Of a stretch of DNA of 64,000 nt, positions 6,901 to 15,382 are shown in pieces. The stretch is taken from positions 62,001-126,000 of the forward strand of contig NZ_QUAJ01000005.1 of assembly GCF_003391055.1 (NCBI RefSeq), given 5' to 3'. The position numbers and the translations under genes are program-made. This DNA is from Psychrilyobacter piezotolerans. GTDB lineage: Bacteria > Fusobacteriota > Fusobacteriia > Fusobacteriales > Fusobacteriaceae. The notes beneath the pieces were generated by a model that saw only the letters and a list, made by a program, of their open reading frames with translations, was not told the origin of the DNA and did not search any database. Positions within the stretch are counted from its first letter, which is position 1. The number at the start of each line of letters is the position of its first letter.

Positions 6901-7701
6901 ATGAAATATATTGTAATTGATTCAATGAAAGAATCTGGTCAAAGAGCCGTTTTTCTTGTTGACCATGAAAAATATGGAAGATGTATCTTAAAAAAATTAC
7001 CATTATCTGGAATTGAAAGAGCACTTAGAGAGTGTAAATGGCAAGCCGATAATGAATCACCATACTTCCCCCAAAATTTAGATTTTGGTTTAGATGAAAC
7101 AAAAACTTTTTTCTATATATATGAAGAATATATAGAAGGGAATACTCTTGAAGCTTGTATAGAAACGTTTAAAAATGATGAAGGTAAAGTGATAAATTTA
7201 TTATTACATCTGATAGTAGGGTTACAAGAATTATGGAAAGAAGGGCATATTCATAGGGATATCAAACCAGCTAATATAATATGTACAGATGATTTAACTC
7301 CTATTATTTTGGATTTAGGTATTACAAAATTCTCAGGTGAAGCTTCTTTAACTGTTGGAGAATTTGTCCCACACACACCTACTTATGCTTCACCTGAGCA
7401 ACTTAATTGCCTAAGAGGGTTGATCACATTTAAAACAGATTTATTTTCTATAGGAATTATTCTTTTAGAAGCTTATTTAGGAAAACATCCTTTTGGAGAG
7501 AACTTAGAAGAAATTAAAAGGAATATTAAAAATGGTTCGTATACTAAACCCGAAAATTGTAGCGAAAGTTTTTCAAAGTTAATAGATAAATTACTTTCTA
7601 AAGAACCTTTCAAAAGATTTCGAAAAAGTGAAAATGTAATTGATTTTATAAAAGAACACTGGAGGGATATTTATGAAAATTTTACACCAATTAGGTCATA
7701 A
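6901..7701 (+). CDS. Hanks-type Ser/Thr protein kinase
   Basis: This 266-residue protein is a single soluble kinase domain. Landmarks are CILKK (likely ATP-binding lysine, 31), HRDIKPANI with catalytic Asp120, DLGIT at 138 in place of DFG, YASPEQ for the APE motif, and KTDLFSIGIILLE. No membrane segment or extracellular sensor is present, unlike PknB-type kinases. It would phosphorylate proteins on Ser/Thr, probably acting against the PP2C phosphatase encoded at 9351. ATG has GGAGAG upstream. The next gene starts 29 bases inside its 3' end, so the two are translationally linked. A kinase, a nuclease and a phosphatase in a mobile region suggest an anti-phage system. The substrate is unknown. 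Confidence 0.9.
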   Translation: MKYIVIDSMKESGQRAVFLVDHEKYGRCILKKLPLSGIERALRECKWQADNESPYFPQNLDFGLDETKTFFYIYEEYIEGNTLEACIETFKNDEGKVINLLLHLIVGLQELWKEGHIHRDIKPANIICTDDLTPIILDLGITKFSGEASLTVGEFVPHTPTYASPEQLNCLRGLITFKTDLFSIGIILLEAYLGKHPFGENLEEIKRNIKNGSYTKPENCSESFSKLIDKLLSKEPFKRFRKSENVIDFIKEHWRDIYENFTPIRS

Positions 7702-8821
7702 TAATAAATGGAATCGTGACGCATATACAAATAATCTTGCGGGAAAGGGTTTTATTCTATCACCTGTTAACATCAAACCTAATAAAATTAAAACTTATTT
7801 TACTGGTGAAATGCTAAAAAACTCTTTTTTAGATCCACAATGCTATAAATTAGAAGATAAAAAAGAATCTTTGAATGCTTACCCATATTTTTTAGATGAA
7901 CTTCAAGAAGGGTTACATAGTATTGCTCTTGATTCTCGTAGCGAAGAAATATCTCGAAAATGTATTGATTTTCAAATGGAGTTTGATTTTTCACATTTAG
8001 TTATTCCCGCAATGTATAGTGAAACTGATCTCGATTTTCAACTTAAAAGAAATAAGAGCATTTTCATTGATCCATTTTTGAATGATATAAAAAATAAAAA
8101 TATAAATAAAAAAATTCTTTTAACAGTTATTGTTCACGAATCATATATTTGTAGTAGTGATTTGAGATTATATTTATTAAATTGGATTTCATCATTTCCA
8201 GAAATTGATGGAGTATATTTAATTCCAAAAACAACTTCCGAAGAGCCTATTGATAATGAAAAATTTTTATTTAATTTTTTAGAATTTATTAATTATTTAA
8301 AAGAAATGGAGTTAGAAACTTATATTGGTTATACAGGGATTGAAGGACTTATTTATTCCGCAGCTATGCCAGACGCTATTACAGTGGGAGTTTATAAGAA
8401 TTTAAGAAGCTTTTCGTTAAATAGATTTTCAAAAGAAAAAACTGGTATGCGTTCTCCTTATCCACGTATTTTTTCTCATATTTACTTGAATTGGATTCGT
8501 TATGATAATGCTTTGCTAATGCCTAATATCGAAAGTTTTTTTGACATGACTAATTATAATGTAAAAAACTTCTATCCCGAAGGGAAAAATCCACATTTCA
8601 GTAATCCATTGCTTTATCTACATTACTTTGATTGTTTTAATAGGCTCTGTGAAAAATTACCTCATAAACAGACTGATAGAATCGATTGGCTCATTTCATA
8701 TATTAACAATAGTATTAATATATTAATTAAGCAATCTGACCCAGAAGAATTTGAACATTTATATTCATGGTTAAAAGTTTTAAAAAAGTTAAAAAAAAAT
8801 TTAGTTAAGAAAGGAATTTAA
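7673..8821 (+). CDS. Uncharacterised 382-aa partner of the kinase
   Basis: The start overlaps the kinase gene by 29 bases and has GGAGGGATATTT before the ATG. I do not recognise the family. The protein is soluble, with alternating strands and helices: KILLTVIVHES (about 145-155), INWISSFPEIDGVYLIP, YIGYTGIEGLIYSAAMPDAITVG (about 220-243), then a tyrosine- and asparagine-rich part. The regular hydrophobic strand/helix spacing would fit a TIM-barrel enzyme, possibly related to tRNA-guanine-transglycosylase-like folds, but I see no decisive active-site motif. Its place between kinase and nuclease suggests it is the effector or the switch the kinase acts on. Confidence 0.7.
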   Translation: MKILHQLGHNNKWNRDAYTNNLAGKGFILSPVNIKPNKIKTYFTGEMLKNSFLDPQCYKLEDKKESLNAYPYFLDELQEGLHSIALDSRSEEISRKCIDFQMEFDFSHLVIPAMYSETDLDFQLKRNKSIFIDPFLNDIKNKNINKKILLTVIVHESYICSSDLRLYLLNWISSFPEIDGVYLIPKTTSEEPIDNEKFLFNFLEFINYLKEMELETYIGYTGIEGLIYSAAMPDAITVGVYKNLRSFSLNRFSKEKTGMRSPYPRIFSHIYLNWIRYDNALLMPNIESFFDMTNYNVKNFYPEGKNPHFSNPLLYLHYFDCFNRLCEKLPHKQTDRIDWLISYINNSINILIKQSDPEEFEHLYSWLKVLKKLKKNLVKKGI

Positions 8822-8825
8822 ATTA

Positions 8826-9344
8826 GTGTTTAAAAAAGAGTTAGATATGTCAGATGACTTTAAAAAATTTTTATCAAAACAATTTAAAAATAAATCTTTT
8901 GATTATATTTTTGAATTAGAAGGGATAACAGGTATTCCAGATTGCATACTTTTTGAAAAATCAAAAAAAAATCTAAAATACATTGTTACTCTTGAGTTTA
9001 AATTGAAGAATTGGAAAAGAGCTATAGAACAAGCAATAAAAGCTACATTATATTCTAACTTGGTTTTTGTCGTAATGGATAAACAAGGAATAAATGCCGC
9101 TTTAAAAAATATAGATGACTTTAAAAAAAGAAATATTGGATTAGCTTTCTATGGAATAGATAAGAAATTTAAAATCCATTTTTTTCCGGAACCCAAACTC
9201 CCTATATCTGATAATTATTCTTTATTACTTTATAAAAAATTAGTTGAATCTAATAAAATAGAAAATTCTTCGAGAAAATATTATTTGTGGAATAAAATGA
9301 AAAAAAGAGAGCTTTATTATAAGCTTAAAAAATTTAAAAGTTAA
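8826..9344 (+). CDS. PD-(D/E)xK-like nuclease domain protein
   Basis: The 172-residue protein has a plausible restriction-fold core: GIPDCILFEK (Asp at about 40) followed by YIVTLEFKLKNW, which gives the E-x-K pair (about 58-60) on the next strand. An early acidic helix precedes it. Such domains cut DNA or RNA using Mg2+. It starts with GTG four bases after the previous stop, with AAGGAA upstream. An ATG seven codons later has a weaker site. The C-terminus is very basic (MKKRELYYKLKKFKS), suiting nucleic-acid binding. Family assignment is by motif only. Confidence 0.6.
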   Translation: MFKKELDMSDDFKKFLSKQFKNKSFDYIFELEGITGIPDCILFEKSKKNLKYIVTLEFKLKNWKRAIEQAIKATLYSNLVFVVMDKQGINAALKNIDDFKKRNIGLAFYGIDKKFKIHFFPEPKLPISDNYSLLLYKKLVESNKIENSSRKYYLWNKMKKRELYYKLKKFKS

Positions 9345-9368
9345 GGCTTCTTAAACAGAAGCCTTAAC
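9340..9368. terminator. Bidirectional terminator between convergent genes
   Basis: GTTAAGGCTTC pairs perfectly with GAAGCCTTAAC over 11 bp around a 7-base loop, with T-rich sequence on the right and A-rich on the left. It contains the stop codons of both the nuclease gene (9342-9344) and the PP2C gene (9351-9353). Confidence 0.85.
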
Positions 9369-10118
9369 TTTTATTAAAATAGCGGTCATATTATCACGGG
9401 CTATATCATATTTTTTTTCTTTAAGCCAACGAAAAGTATTTCCATATCGTTTATAAGAAAAGATATGTTTTAATTCCTCCTCTGAAAAATTTTCCCAAAT
9501 TCCATCACTACAAATTAAAAATACATCATTTGGTTTATAATGAATTTTTTTATAAAAAAATTCATTAGGAAAATTGTAACTATTTGTTAAACAACTAGTT
9601 AATATATTTTTTTGTGGATGTGCTCTAATCATATCTCTAGAAACTCTTTCTTCTAAAAAAGCTCTATAAGCTAAAGTGTGATCTTCAGTTAATAGTTCTA
9701 AATTTAATTTGTCATCTTCTGTAGAAAATCTATATATTCTAGTATCCCCAATATTAAATAAAATTGCTTCTTTTGAATTAAAACTTATTGCTGATAAAGT
9801 AGTTCCTGTTTTTTCATTATTTTCTAGATTAGTTTTAGTTAATTCTATATTGATATCTTTTAACAATATTTTAACATCATTTTTATTTTTTATTTTTTTG
9901 TCTTTTAAAATGTTTAAAGCTGTTTCACTTGCTTCTTTGCCTTTTTTTAGCCCCCCCATTCCATCTGCTATGGCAAAACAATAATTTTTAGTGGCTATAT
10001 GAATTTTTTTTTCCTTAACAACATCATTTGAGACTACCTTTGTTTCAATTAACAAAGAATCTTGATTATTTTCTCGATATTTCCCTTTATTGCTAAAGTA
10101 TCTAACGTCTAATATCAT
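9351..10118 (-). CDS. PP2C-type Ser/Thr protein phosphatase
   Basis: The 255-residue protein has all main PP2C (PPM) motifs: RENNQD with metal-binding Asp20, ADGMGG (51-56), GDTRIYRF, SDGIWENF and the final RDNMTAI. These aspartates bind the two metal ions used to remove phosphate from Ser/Thr. There is no membrane anchor. The ATG at 10118 has AGGAGG upstream. It converges on the kinase operon, sharing a terminator. An opposed kinase and phosphatase is the arrangement of a reversible switch, here probably keeping the nuclease or its 382-residue partner off until triggered. Confidence 0.93.
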   Translation of the reverse strand: MILDVRYFSNKGKYRENNQDSLLIETKVVSNDVVKEKKIHIATKNYCFAIADGMGGLKKGKEASETALNILKDKKIKNKNDVKILLKDINIELTKTNLENNEKTGTTLSAISFNSKEAILFNIGDTRIYRFSTEDDKLNLELLTEDHTLAYRAFLEERVSRDMIRAHPQKNILTSCLTNSYNFPNEFFYKKIHYKPNDVFLICSDGIWENFSEEELKHIFSYKRYGNTFRWLKEKKYDIARDNMTAILIKVKASV

Positions 10119-10502
10119 GCAATATTCCTCCTGAATACTTGACAGATTTTCTTTTAACTAAATAAAGCTTCTCATAGATAAGGTTTGTCCTCACTCCTAT
10201 GGAAGCATTTGTATATTTTATCAATATATTTTTATTTTATCTTTTATTGCTAATTCATTTTATCATAAAATAGTTCATAATAAAAACAAAAAACTTAATC
10301 TTTTTTCCAATCTACTTTCAAAGAATCTAAAATTGCTAAACACGGTTGTTTAATAGGCACTATATAAATTTTCTAAGCTAAATAATAAAAAAGAATATTT
10401 ACTCTTTATCTCCCCAAAACAGACCCTTTATAGTCCTAGCCCTCTTAAAAATCTTAAACTTAAATAACTTTGTCTTATGATTCCATGGATCTACCTTAAA
10501 CT
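10119..10502. other. Gene-free stretch
   Basis: AT-rich DNA between the PP2C start and degraded genes. I see no convincing frame, RNA or repeat. The promoter for the phosphatase should lie in its left part, but no clear box pair stands out. Confidence 0.4.
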
Positions 10503-10793
10503 CTAGCCCTTTTCCTTTGATTTTAAGTCCTCCAAATCCAGCGACACCTTATATTTATCCAACTCACTATCTATCTGGTCATTGGAGGTTAAATTAATAT
10601 TTCCATTATGCTTAGAATTCTTCAGTCCCTCAGCAAAATCGATAAGCACCTTATAGGCTACATCCCTTGTTTTTTCTCCTCCTACTCCTTCAATAGTATC
10701 TCCTACCTTATCTCCTGTTTTTTTCAGTAATGGTGATGGCAAAATTAATAATATAAAAAATAAGTTTACTACCAATGAGGTGGAGTATTTCAT
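10503..10793 (-). pseudogene. Remnant of a leftward gene, 3' end only
   Basis: The last 70 or so residues look like coding sequence, including KKTGDKVGDTIEGVGGEKTR and a charged tail. The first 20 (a hydrophobic run) are antisense to the start of the opposite frame, and the apparent ATG at 10793 has no ribosome binding site. This is probably the 3' end of a longer gene cut at about 10720-10760, where a rightward fragment begins. I do not recognise the product. Confidence 0.35.
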
Positions 10794-11217
10794 AGAAAAC
10801 TTTGATAAAGTTGTAGAAGTTTACCAAGAGCAGCAGAAAAAAGATTGGGGGAATAAAGTCGACAAGCAGATCCAGAAGGATATCAAGGAGTGTGAGAAGC
10901 TACTGATGAAGGACAAGGAGGCCAAAAATAGAAACTCCATAAATAGCATACTTAAAAATCATTCCATTTTAGACATAAAAATACTCTTAGGAGCGTTAAA
11001 AAATACAATTAGGATTGATAATTTTTCCAGAGAGGCAAGGAGAGCCATAACCTCAGCTTTGGAGATCGAAAGAGAGAAAATGGTGGGGAACATCTGTAAT
11101 TTTAATGAAATTACCAGTAAATTACAGTACCCAAAAATAAAGAAAAAACCAACAGAAAGTATCGAAAAAGAAATACAAAACACACATCATAGACCCACCA
11201 AGTTTGATGGGCCTTGA
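10780..11217 (+). pseudogene. Hypothetical protein, probably 5'-truncated
   Basis: The frame is open from about 10657, but no start has a good ribosome binding site. The GTG at 10780 is only nominal. The sensible protein part begins at about 10753 (NKFTTNEVEYFIENFDKVVE) and is a highly charged helical protein of about 150 residues. It reads like the C-terminal part of an element-encoded DNA-binding or initiator-type protein, but no motif proves that. It seems to be joined to an unrelated leftward fragment at its 5' end. Confidence 0.4.
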
Positions 11218-11393
11218 AATATGCTTCTGAGCTAGTATTTATAGGGGGTAGGTTTGTAAGACACCTAGAAACTTTTTCAAAAAACTCCCTAATAACTAGG
11301 GAAGTTGTAAAGGAGAAGTCAAGAGGAATATTTATTCAGTGGAATGATTTAAGCATGTAATGTGTAATTTTAAAAAAAATTAGGGGGAATAAA

Positions 11394-11579
11394 ATGGGAA
11401 CTTATACAGCCAATCAAGAAAGAATAAATCTGAATAAGAGGAGAATAAAAAAACTCCTGACAGAGAACCCAGGAATTAACAACAGAGGTATCCAGAAGGA
11501 GGTAGAGGTATCTCATATGAGCTATTACAGGCACTACAGTGAGTATGTAAGTGAGCTAAGAAACCAGATGTTTAAATAG
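11394..11579 (+). CDS. Small HTH protein (61 aa)
   Basis: A strongly basic 61-residue protein starts at an ATG preceded by TAGGGGG. Residues 15-50 (RRIKKLLTENPGINNRGIQK) resemble a winged or simple helix-turn-helix. The same pattern, a helix plus LLxxNPxI and a tail with Y.......VSE/KE, appears at the C-terminus of the integrase at 12902. It is likely a DNA-binding accessory factor of that integrase, perhaps a directionality factor. No family is recognised. Confidence 0.55.
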   Translation: MGTYTANQERINLNKRRIKKLLTENPGINNRGIQKEVEVSHMSYYRHYSEYVSELRNQMFK

Positions 11580-11829
11580 GGGTGATTGAAAAGATTAGAG
11601 AATTTAATTATATAGTGGAGGAGCAGGAATAGTCCCACAAGAAGTTGATGTTTGGTTTTTTGATTAAGTTAGGAGGGGAGAAATCCCCTTTTTTTATTTA
11701 GTTAATTTAAAAAGCTTGAAATATATATATATTTCAAGTACAATATATTGCGACGCCAATTTTAATCTTGTTAAGTCAAGTAAAAATAAGGTTAAAAAAA
11801 CTATAGTTCAGCGTCAACAAGGGGAAGAT

Positions 11830-12462
11830 ATGAGTGAAAAAGTTAAATTATGTGCAAATGTTGTAGGACAATTAAGTTCTATAATATCAAAATGGCCTGT
11901 AGATAAAAATGATGTAAAGCAAATAGTTGGAATTTTAGATAGTTTTATAGGTGGTTTAAGTAGTTTTGATGCCGCCGAAAACATTTGTGAGATAAAGAAA
12001 GTAGCAAATTTCAATACAGAAGATGTTTCAAAATACTTAAAAGGAATATTGACCATCAAAGCAACTACAATTAAACGTTTAGTAAATTTTTATGAAAATT
12101 ATTCAAAACTATTACCTAACTTACAAAATAATATCAAAGAATTTCTATCAGATGTTAAAAATACAGATTTTACGATTGAAATCTTAAGATCCCAAGATCC
12201 TGAGATCATTATTAAAGCTATTAAAGAAGCAAGTAATAATAATTTAGATATAAACAGAGTAAACGGTAGAAGAATTTTTGATCTGTTTGAAAATTTAAAA
12301 AAATTAAATTTTAATGTACTTGAAGCACAAACTAAATTTCTGATAGATGAAATTGATAAGACTCCACATAATCATTATAAAAAAGTTGTTCCACAATTGC
12401 TTACCATTATAAATGAAATAGTGATAAATATAGTCGAAAAAAAAATAGAGGAGGTGACCTAA
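11830..12462 (+). CDS. Hypothetical helical protein (210 aa)
   Basis: I place the start at the ATG at 11830 (MSEKVKLCANVVGQ), which has GGGGAAG before it. The open frame extends upstream to 11716 but crosses what looks like promoter DNA, including an AT palindrome. The protein is almost wholly alpha-helical, without membrane segments or known motifs, and has repeated-looking segments such as VSKYLKGILTIKATTIKRLV and IEFLSDVKNTDFTIEILRSQ. HEAT-like or coiled helices are possible. Neighbours are small element genes, so it is likely cargo or a regulator of the integrated segment. Confidence 0.55.
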   Translation: MSEKVKLCANVVGQLSSIISKWPVDKNDVKQIVGILDSFIGGLSSFDAAENICEIKKVANFNTEDVSKYLKGILTIKATTIKRLVNFYENYSKLLPNLQNNIKEFLSDVKNTDFTIEILRSQDPEIIIKAIKEASNNNLDINRVNGRRIFDLFENLKKLNFNVLEAQTKFLIDEIDKTPHNHYKKVVPQLLTIINEIVINIVEKKIEEVT

Positions 12463-12901
12463 AACAAGGAAACCTCTTTTTTTTATTACAAAGTGTAGGG
12501 GTAAAAAATGATAATCCATATAAAGTGTAATTTTTTGTAATAAATAGCGTAAAAAGTATGATGAAAATTGTACCTTGAAAATATGAGATAACCATTGGAA
12601 AGACAGGTGAGATCCCAGAAAGAGAAATTATAAAAATGTAGGTGGAATTACACAAAAAATAAAAATCCCACCACCAAGAAAAATGGAGCTGGAATCTCCG
12701 AAAGAAAAGATCACCTTAAAAGACACCATTCCTTATAAATAAAGGGGTAGAGAGCTGCACCCCTATTAAAAGTGAAACCCATAATATAATTTTATAGCTA
12801 CTTAATAACTATTAAGTAGCTATCTATAGAATTATGAGCTATACTAGTAATAGCAACGGCTATACAACCAATATATATGTAGATAAGGAAGTGATTTTAC
12901 G
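12463..12901. other. Intergenic region with debris
   Basis: Several short coding-like fragments with stops (for example EITIGKTGEIPEREIIKM at about 12587-12640) are visible, but no intact gene. A short hairpin AGGGGT/ACCCCT lies at about 12743-12764. The inverted repeat at 12794 lies near the end. Confidence 0.4.
12794..12823. repeat. Perfect inverted repeat, 13-bp arms
   Basis: ATAGCTACTTAAT and ATTAAGTAGCTAT are separated by AACT. There is no T-run, so it is not a typical terminator. It lies about 80 bases before the integrase start, where an operator or a recombinase core/arm site would be expected. Confidence 0.8.
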
Positions 12902-14089
12902 GTGAAAAATCCCAATATGAAGGAAGATAAGAGAGAAATTTTATTCGGAAATTACAACTTTAGTGATAAATTAAAACAACTTTTATCCAGGCTGAAGAGA
13001 AATTCTAAGAAGACGGTAACACCTATAACTTTAAAAAACTATAAGGTTTGGATAAATATTTTTTTTGACTATGTGAGAAAAGCTAAGAATGGGGTGCTCC
13101 AGGGGGAAGATGCAGCCAGGATAGAGGACATGGAAATAGTAGTCAGTGGATACATTAAACAAATGGAAAAACAAAGCAAGAAAGCAAGTACCATTAACCA
13201 CTATATAGGAGCTTTGAACAGGCTGCTAGACTATGCCAAGGTGAAAGAGGTAGATGTTTACGAGGAAGTGCCAGAGGGAGAGGAAGAAGAACTTTATAAG
13301 GTAGCCAGGGTAAAGGAAGATCTCAATGTTACCCTGGCAGATGATAGGGTGATGGAGAATGAGGATTATTTGAAGTTAATGGAGGCAGCGATCGGGGATA
13401 AAAGAGCATTGGCCATATTCTCATTTCTCTATGACAGTGGAGCCAGAATCTCAGAGGCCTTACAAATCAGAATAGAAGATTTTACGGTAGATAAAAGAGG
13501 GTTAGAGGCAACCATCCAGAGAAAAGGTGGCGGAACTAGAGAACTAGACTTTTCCAATCATTCCATAAAATACCTGGAAGATTACCTCAACTCAACAACT
13601 AGATCCTTAGACAGTACAGGGCCAATCTTCACAAACAAGAGGACAGGGGAAGGACTCGTTGATAAGACTATCCACAAGATCATAAAGAAGTATGCAGGGC
13701 TCACAGGACTACCTACCTCGAAGTTCTTCTGCCACTCATTTAGAAAGTCTTATGCACGAACTCTATATAATAATGGGAAAGGGCTAGATATTAACGAGCT
13801 TCAAGGAGCCCTCGGCCACAAAAGACCAAGCACTACACAATTATACCTGAGGAAGAGTAGATCAGATACTAGAGAGAGAAAGAGGGAGCAAAAGAGGAAA
13901 AACTGGATAGAGACCATCACTAAAAAGTATATAGGAGATAAAGAGAGGGTGGAGATAATCAAATTACTAGCAGATAACCCAAAGATAACCCAGAAGGCAT
14001 TGGGGGAAAAACTAGGTGTCGCAAGTTCAACATTTAATCGGAAATATGCTGGATTTGTGAAAGAGATAAAAAATGACTTAGATCTTTAA
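12902..14089 (+). CDS. Tyrosine recombinase/integrase with C-terminal HTH
   Basis: The 395-residue protein has an N-terminal SAM-like core-binding domain (about 30-120) and a catalytic domain with YDSGARISEALQIR (first Arg), CHSFRKSYARTL (HxxR), LGHKRPSTTQLYLR (GH and the nucleophile Tyr). Its last 45 residues form a separate helix-turn-helix (IIKLLADNPKITQKALGEKL), which ordinary integrases lack and which resembles the small protein at 11394. It starts with GTG, with AAGGAAG about ten bases upstream. The ATG five codons later has no site. It would insert or excise a second element. Codon use is more GC-rich than the defence genes downstream. Confidence 0.9.
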   Translation: MKNPNMKEDKREILFGNYNFSDKLKQLLSRLKRNSKKTVTPITLKNYKVWINIFFDYVRKAKNGVLQGEDAARIEDMEIVVSGYIKQMEKQSKKASTINHYIGALNRLLDYAKVKEVDVYEEVPEGEEEELYKVARVKEDLNVTLADDRVMENEDYLKLMEAAIGDKRALAIFSFLYDSGARISEALQIRIEDFTVDKRGLEATIQRKGGGTRELDFSNHSIKYLEDYLNSTTRSLDSTGPIFTNKRTGEGLVDKTIHKIIKKYAGLTGLPTSKFFCHSFRKSYARTLYNNGKGLDINELQGALGHKRPSTTQLYLRKSRSDTRERKREQKRKNWIETITKKYIGDKERVEIIKLLADNPKITQKALGEKLGVASSTFNRKYAGFVKEIKNDLDL

Positions 14090-14191
14090 AATATAGAGGA
14101 AATCTAAGTACGATTAAGGTGTAAATATGAAGGCCTTGAAAACAAAAGACCTTAGAATGCAAATGAGAGGGTCATTTTTAGGGGGTGTACG

Positions 14192-14770
14192 ATGGCTAGA
14201 AAAAAGAAGTTTTCACCAGGAGAAAAGAGGAAAATTTTAGAGGAAATCAAGCTACTGTGGGAAGGGTCAGAGAAAATAACGTATAGAGAGCTTGAGGAGA
14301 TCCAAAAACAAAAGTGGAAACAGATCGTATACAAAGCAGGCACTTTAAGAAACTATGCTTACAAGGACGAGTGGAACAGGAACAAGGGTCAAGCAGTAGA
14401 AGAGAATAGAGAAGAAGTAAAAAACGATCTTATAAAAACGGTCCATCCAGAAGTACTGGAGAAAGTGGAAGAATCAGAAGATCATTCTCTAATTATGACG
14501 GGTCTAGGAAATAAATACAGATCCGATTTTGATAAAGCAAGAGAAAAATTAAGTCAAGCTATCGATGAGGAAGATATACAGAGGGTGAAATTTTCGAATG
14601 AGGCATTCAAGGCATTATCCAGAGCCAGAAAAACAGACTTAGAACTAATGGGAATATTAGACGTAGCAGATCAAAAGAAAATTGAGGTAGAATTATTCAA
14701 ACTGGAAATGATTATGGTGGACAAAGCTATTAAAACAGGAGTTGAGCTAGATGACGATGAGCAATCTTAA
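14192..14770 (+). CDS. Terminase-small-subunit-like protein
   Basis: The 192-residue protein begins MARKKKFSPGEKRKILEEI, followed by a helix-turn-helix with GTLRNYAYKDEWNRNKG, the pattern of phage terminase small subunits that recognise the packaging site. The rest is helical and acidic toward the end. No large terminase subunit or head gene is present, so it may be a remnant or a satellite-type packaging-interference gene. The ATG has GGGGGTG upstream. The next gene overlaps its end by 20 bases. Confidence 0.5.
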   Translation: MARKKKFSPGEKRKILEEIKLLWEGSEKITYRELEEIQKQKWKQIVYKAGTLRNYAYKDEWNRNKGQAVEENREEVKNDLIKTVHPEVLEKVEESEDHSLIMTGLGNKYRSDFDKAREKLSQAIDEEDIQRVKFSNEAFKALSRARKTDLELMGILDVADQKKIEVELFKLEMIMVDKAIKTGVELDDDEQS

Positions 14771-14984
14771 AAAAGATTTGAAAAAATTTAAAGATCAAGC
14801 TAAGGAAAAACAAGCTGAAGATGATAACAATATTAACATTAAAATTATAGCAGTGGAAAATTTTAGAGATAAACCTAGGAAGTCCCTACTTCAAGATCTA
14901 AAGCATATGAAAGAAGAGCTAGAAAAAAGAGGGGAAGTTTTTAGCGATGTACTCAAGGAAATTGAAAATTTAGGGGAGTGTTAA
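14751..14984 (+). CDS. Small hypothetical coiled-coil protein (77 aa)
   Basis: The start overlaps the previous gene by 20 bases, suggesting translational coupling. ATGs at 14751 and 14757 are both possible. The product is lysine- and glutamate-rich, with a short strand (INIKIIAVENF) between two helices. I do not recognise it. A strong terminator follows at 15042, closing this gene group. Confidence 0.55.
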   Translation: MTMSNLKKDLKKFKDQAKEKQAEDDNNINIKIIAVENFRDKPRKSLLQDLKHMKEELEKRGEVFSDVLKEIENLGEC

Positions 14985-15041
14985 AAAGTTGGATTATGTA
15001 ACAACTGTAAAGTTTGTAGTTTTTAAATAGCAGAAAAAATT

Positions 15042-15073
15042 AAGAAGTCACTATATAGTGACTTCTTTTTTTA
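15042..15073 (+). terminator. Rho-independent terminator
   Basis: A perfect palindrome with 13-bp arms, AAGAAGTCACTAT and its complement (15042-15067), followed by a T-run. It separates the integrase group from the defence island. The rest of 14985-15382 is AT-rich promoter-like DNA with no gene. Confidence 0.9.
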
Positions 15074-15382
15074 TACAAAAAAATTGGAAATAACACATGA
15101 AATTGTAAAAAAATGATTAAAAAAATTGTAAAAAAGCTAAAAAAGAGTTAATATATCTATAATTCACTTGTTATTTATTAAGGAAATTCTCTGAGGGTAG
15201 AAGGCAATGTAATAAAACTGATACTTCGTATATTTGTTTAAGATATTACAAAACTGAAAATGAAAAGCTGAAGTTGAGGATAGATATTTAAAAGAATAAA
15301 GAGAAATAGAAATCTTATTTTAAAAATATTATATAGAAAGATTTAAGTTGCAACCAATCTAAACGAAGGAGGAGATATTAAA

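Noticed and set aside
11716-11829. N-terminal extension of the 210-aa protein
   Set aside because: It would begin with TTG without a ribosome binding site and runs through an AT palindrome and promoter-like DNA. The ATG at 11830 has a clear site.
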